Source of the DNA: an uncultured Faecalibacterium sp.
Lineage (GTDB): Bacteria; Bacillota; Clostridia; Oscillospirales; Ruminococcaceae
NCBI GenBank assembly: GCA_945982465.1
Contig: CAMFSB010000072.1
Coordinates: forward strand, 1-7,767
Direction: 5' to 3'
DNA length: 7,767 nt
Position numbers and translations under genes: made by a program. Below are positions 6,228 to 7,767 of the stretch, one piece after another; position 1 is the stretch's first letter; every line of letters starts with the position of its first letter. The notes beneath the pieces were generated by a model, which ran no database searches, was not told where the DNA came from, and was given only the letters and a program-made list of their open reading frames with translations.

Positions 6228-6599
6228 TTACCGAGCTGCCGTCACCCGGGCGCCGCCGCGGTCGGGCCGGGCCACATACACCTGCGGATACTGCGCCGCC
6301 AGCACACCGGCGGCAGCCTGCGCCTGTGTCTCGGTGTCAAACACACCGAACACCGCCGCGCCGCTGCCGGTCATCAGGGCAGTGTGCGCGCCGTTTTGCA
6401 CCAGCAGCTGCTTGATGGTCTCGGTCTGGGCCGCGCCGCTGCAAAACTCCAGCGCGTTGCCCGCCGCGGCGCACACACCGGCCAGGTCGCCCGCCCGGAT
6501 GGCCTGCTCCTGGGCAAAGCAGTCCGGGTGCACCGGCGAGCCGACCCGGTCGTAGGCGGCAAAGGCCTCCGGCGTGGCAACCCCGTCGCCGGGCATCAC
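6228..6599 (-). CDS. ispE: 4-diphosphocytidyl-2-C-methyl-D-erythritol kinase, C-terminal fragment
   Basis: This is the second piece of ispE, in the same frame as the first and separated from it only by the TGA at 6612-6614 and four codons. It starts at GTG 6599 followed by ATG 6596 (MPGDGVATPEAF, the usual IspE segment after the central strand). It contains the third GHMP-kinase motif (ALMTGSGAAVFGVF, residues about 71-84), which closes over the phosphates. The 123 residues end at a normal C-terminus for the family. GGAG stands four bases before the ATG, so reinitiation after the TGA is possible, giving a two-piece enzyme. Alone it lacks the substrate- and ATP-binding motifs 1 and 2. Readthrough would give a 293-residue protein, exactly IspE size. 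Confidence 0.85.
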   Translation of the reverse strand: MMPGDGVATPEAFAAYDRVGSPVHPDCFAQEQAIRAGDLAGVCAAAGNALEFCSGAAQTETIKQLLVQNGAHTALMTGSGAAVFGVFDTETQAQAAAGVLAAQYPQVYVARPDRGGARVTAAR

Positions 6600-6611
6600 A
6601 CTCCCGAACCC

Positions 6612-7109
6612 TCAGTCCGGGCAGGGCGGCAGCGGCCTTAAAAAATCGCCCACGCCGCGCACGCGGCAGGTGCCGCCCATCAGCGCAAAGGGCACGTCCG
6701 CGCCGATCTTTGCGCCCAGCGCGCACAGCTCGCTCATCGATAGCCGTGCGCCGTACAGCTCGTTCATGCCCACCAGCACGGCGGCCGCGTCGGCGCTGCC
6801 GCCGGCCATGCCCGCGCGCACCGGCACCGCCTTGTGCACCGTGATGTCCACCCCGGCCAGCAGGCCGGTGTAGTCAAAAAAGGCCAGCGCCGCCTTGATG
6901 GCGGTGTTTTTATCGTTGGCGGCCACGCGGCTGCCGGGCAGCGCAAGGTACAGCCCGGCGCTGCGGCGCAGCTCCACCCGTTCGTACAGCGTGATGGCCT
7001 GCATGGTCATGTCCAGATCGTGGTAACCGTTGGGCAAAAGGCCCACCACATCCAGCGCCAGGTTCAGCTTGGCCGGGGCCAGCACCGTCACCGTTTTCCG
7101 TTCGCGCAT
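6612..7109 (-). CDS. ispE: 4-diphosphocytidyl-2-C-methyl-D-erythritol kinase, N-terminal fragment (in-frame TGA)
   Basis: IspE phosphorylates the 2-hydroxyl of CDP-methylerythritol with ATP, the fourth step of the MEP isoprenoid pathway, in the cytosol. This 165-residue piece has GHMP motif 1 (APAKLNLALDVVG, residues about 10-22, with NGYHDL after it) and the phosphate-binding loop (AGMAGGSADAAAV, about 103-115). It ends after IGADVPFALMGGTCRV and LRPLPPCPD at a TGA (6614-6612), where IspE should continue with a hydrophobic strand. Aligned by eye, the TGA stands where relatives carry Cys or Trp, so a single base change from TGC or TGG would explain it. The residues after it (GFGSV) are also less hydrophobic than expected. 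The start is ATG 7109 with GAGGAGG five bases upstream, overlapping the stop of the preceding gene. The gene is essential in bacteria relying on the MEP pathway, so a true null would be surprising. Confidence 0.9.
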   Translation of the reverse strand: MRERKTVTVLAPAKLNLALDVVGLLPNGYHDLDMTMQAITLYERVELRRSAGLYLALPGSRVAANDKNTAIKAALAFFDYTGLLAGVDITVHKAVPVRAGMAGGSADAAAVLVGMNELYGARLSMSELCALGAKIGADVPFALMGGTCRVRGVGDFLRPLPPCPD

Positions 7110-7114
7110 AACAT

Positions 7115-7121
7115 CCTCCTC
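7115..7121 (-). promoter_or_regulatory. Ribosome binding site of ispE, overlapping the upstream stop codon
   Basis: GAGGAGG on the minus strand, five bases before the ispE ATG. Its first two bases belong to the TGA stop (7122-7120) of the upstream iron-sulfur protein gene. This arrangement indicates translational coupling in one operon, and shows the out-of-frame ATG at 7114 is not the start. Confidence 0.7.
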
Positions 7122-7767
7122 ACAGGCGGAAGATCGGTAATTTCCGCACCTCGATGGCCTTGGCCGGGCACATCTCATGGCAGCAGAAGCAGCGGATGCA
7201 GTCCTTTGCGCAAATGCGGGCCTTGCCGCCGCTGACCTCGATGGTATGCCGGGGGCAGATCTCGGCGCAGCGGCCGCAGCCGATGCACTTTTTGCGGTCC
7301 ACCACCGGGTGCGGCGCGATCTGCCGTTCCGCCCACTGGGCGGCCGGCGCCAGAAACGCCGGCTCGCGCGACAGGGCAAAATCCGTGCGGCCGGTGCCGC
7401 CGCCCTGGTTGCTGGAGGGCAGCTTCCAGTCCTCTACCGGCACAAAGGCGTCCGCGTCGCCGCGCAGCGCCGCCGGGTCGAACCGTTCGCTCACCAGCCC
7501 CCGGCCGGCCGCCGCTTTCAGGTAGGGCACCCGCATGGGGTCCAGCCCCATCAGGCCGCACACCGCCTGGTCCAGCAGAGGCAGGTCCTCGCCGCCCAGC
7601 ACCAGGCCCACCGGCCGCGGCTCGCCGCCCGCCGGGCCGTCGCCCTCCAGGCCCACCACGGCGTCCAGCACGGCCATGTCGGGCTGCACGGCCAGCAAAA
7701 GGTCGGTGAGCATCTGGCCGAAGTGCTCCTTTTCGGGGAAGCGGGTGTGCCATTCGGCCTTTTGCAG
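7120..7767 (-). CDS. DUF362 family iron-sulfur protein with C-terminal 2[4Fe-4S] ferredoxin domain (partial)
   Basis: The frame is open at the right edge and gives the last 215 residues of the protein. The first part (WHTRFPEKEHFGQML, then DAVVGLEGDGPAGGEPRP at about 34-51) has the texture of the DUF362 domain (PF04015), whose biochemical role is not settled. The C-terminus is a bacterial ferredoxin domain. It has two CxxCxxCxxxCP motifs: C161, C164, C167, C171 and C190, C193, C196, C200, each set expected to share ligands across two 4Fe-4S clusters. Extra cysteines sit at 186 and 195. The protein ends in a short basic and hydrophobic tail (RKLPIFRL). The N-terminal part and the start lie outside the window. 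It is coupled to ispE; two later MEP-pathway enzymes (IspG, IspH) need low-potential electrons, so an electron-transfer link is thinkable but unproven. Confidence 0.85.
   Translation of the reverse strand: MQKAEWHTRFPEKEHFGQMLTDLLLAVQPDMAVLDAVVGLEGDGPAGGEPRPVGLVLGGEDLPLLDQAVCGLMGLDPMRVPYLKAAAGRGLVSERFDPAALRGDADAFVPVEDWKLPSSNQGGGTGRTDFALSREPAFLAPAAQWAERQIAPHPVVDRKKCIGCGRCAEICPRHTIEVSGGKARICAKDCIRCFCCHEMCPAKAIEVRKLPIFRL

Noticed and set aside
6612..6614. Selenocysteine or recoded (Trp/Gly) TGA in ispE
   Set aside because: I could not fold a convincing selenocysteine-insertion hairpin just downstream; only a 4-bp stem is visible. Other genes here use TGA as their stop and TGG for Trp, so a general code change is excluded.
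4913..6641. Several plus-strand frames of 250-500 codons opposite the peptidoglycan-binding gene, spoIIR and ispE
   Set aside because: They are low-complexity Arg/Ala/Pro/Ser products without ribosome sites at their starts, and they mirror confident minus-strand genes.
6337..6726. Minus-strand 129-codon frame bridging the ispE interruption in another frame
   Set aside because: Only a few residues near the break (GLRVREC) look strand-like; the rest is a shadow. Using it would need two compensating indels, less simple than one substitution.
1..7767. CRISPR arrays, tRNA or rRNA genes, insertion sequences, phage or defence genes
   Set aside because: I scanned both strands for regularly spaced repeats, tRNA-like arms, transposase or integrase motifs and terminal repeats and saw none. 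Almost all bases are covered by housekeeping or sporulation genes.

Overview
This 7.8-kb, GC-rich window looks like chromosomal DNA from a spore-forming Firmicute of the class Clostridia. A Faecalibacterium/Subdoligranulum/Gemmiger-type member of the Oscillospiraceae is my best guess. That rests on AddAB-type recombination genes, a spoIIR gene, strong AGGAGG-type ribosome sites and protein texture; no database search was possible. Every gene I can support lies on the minus strand, so the map is described from right to left.

Right part (7767 to 6228): the 3' end of a DUF362/ferredoxin-type iron-sulfur protein is tightly coupled to ispE (isoprenoid precursor synthesis by the MEP pathway). ispE is interrupted by one in-frame TGA at 6612-6614, leaving a 165-residue and a 123-residue piece in the same frame. 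Middle (6186 to 4816): spoIIR, the forespore signal that triggers sigma-E activation, probably starts at TTG. It is followed by a small protein made of two peptidoglycan-binding repeats and then a hairpin terminator. Left-centre (4705 to 578): an extended -10 promoter and a palindromic leader precede addB, the AddB nuclease subunit with all four Fe-S cysteines and the RecB-type nuclease residues. addA follows but is cut off after roughly 230 recognisable residues.

Left end (about 630 to 1): the addA frame ends in a short tail that resembles the C-terminus of ribosomal protein L9. After 33 bases comes dnaB, the replicative helicase, whose 3' part lies outside the window. Since rplI followed by dnaB is a standard bacterial gene order, this looks like a breakpoint joining an addBA locus to an rplI-dnaB locus, either by a real rearrangement or by assembly error. 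A change in valine codon choice across the junction fits this.

The genes are mostly housekeeping (recombination repair, replication, isoprenoids) plus sporulation. I see no CRISPR, prophage, transposase, tRNA, rRNA or defence cassette, and nothing I would call a new system. The points worth a second look are the addA/rplI/dnaB fusion, the frame conflict at the addB/addA border, the interrupted ispE, and the hairpins around translation starts.
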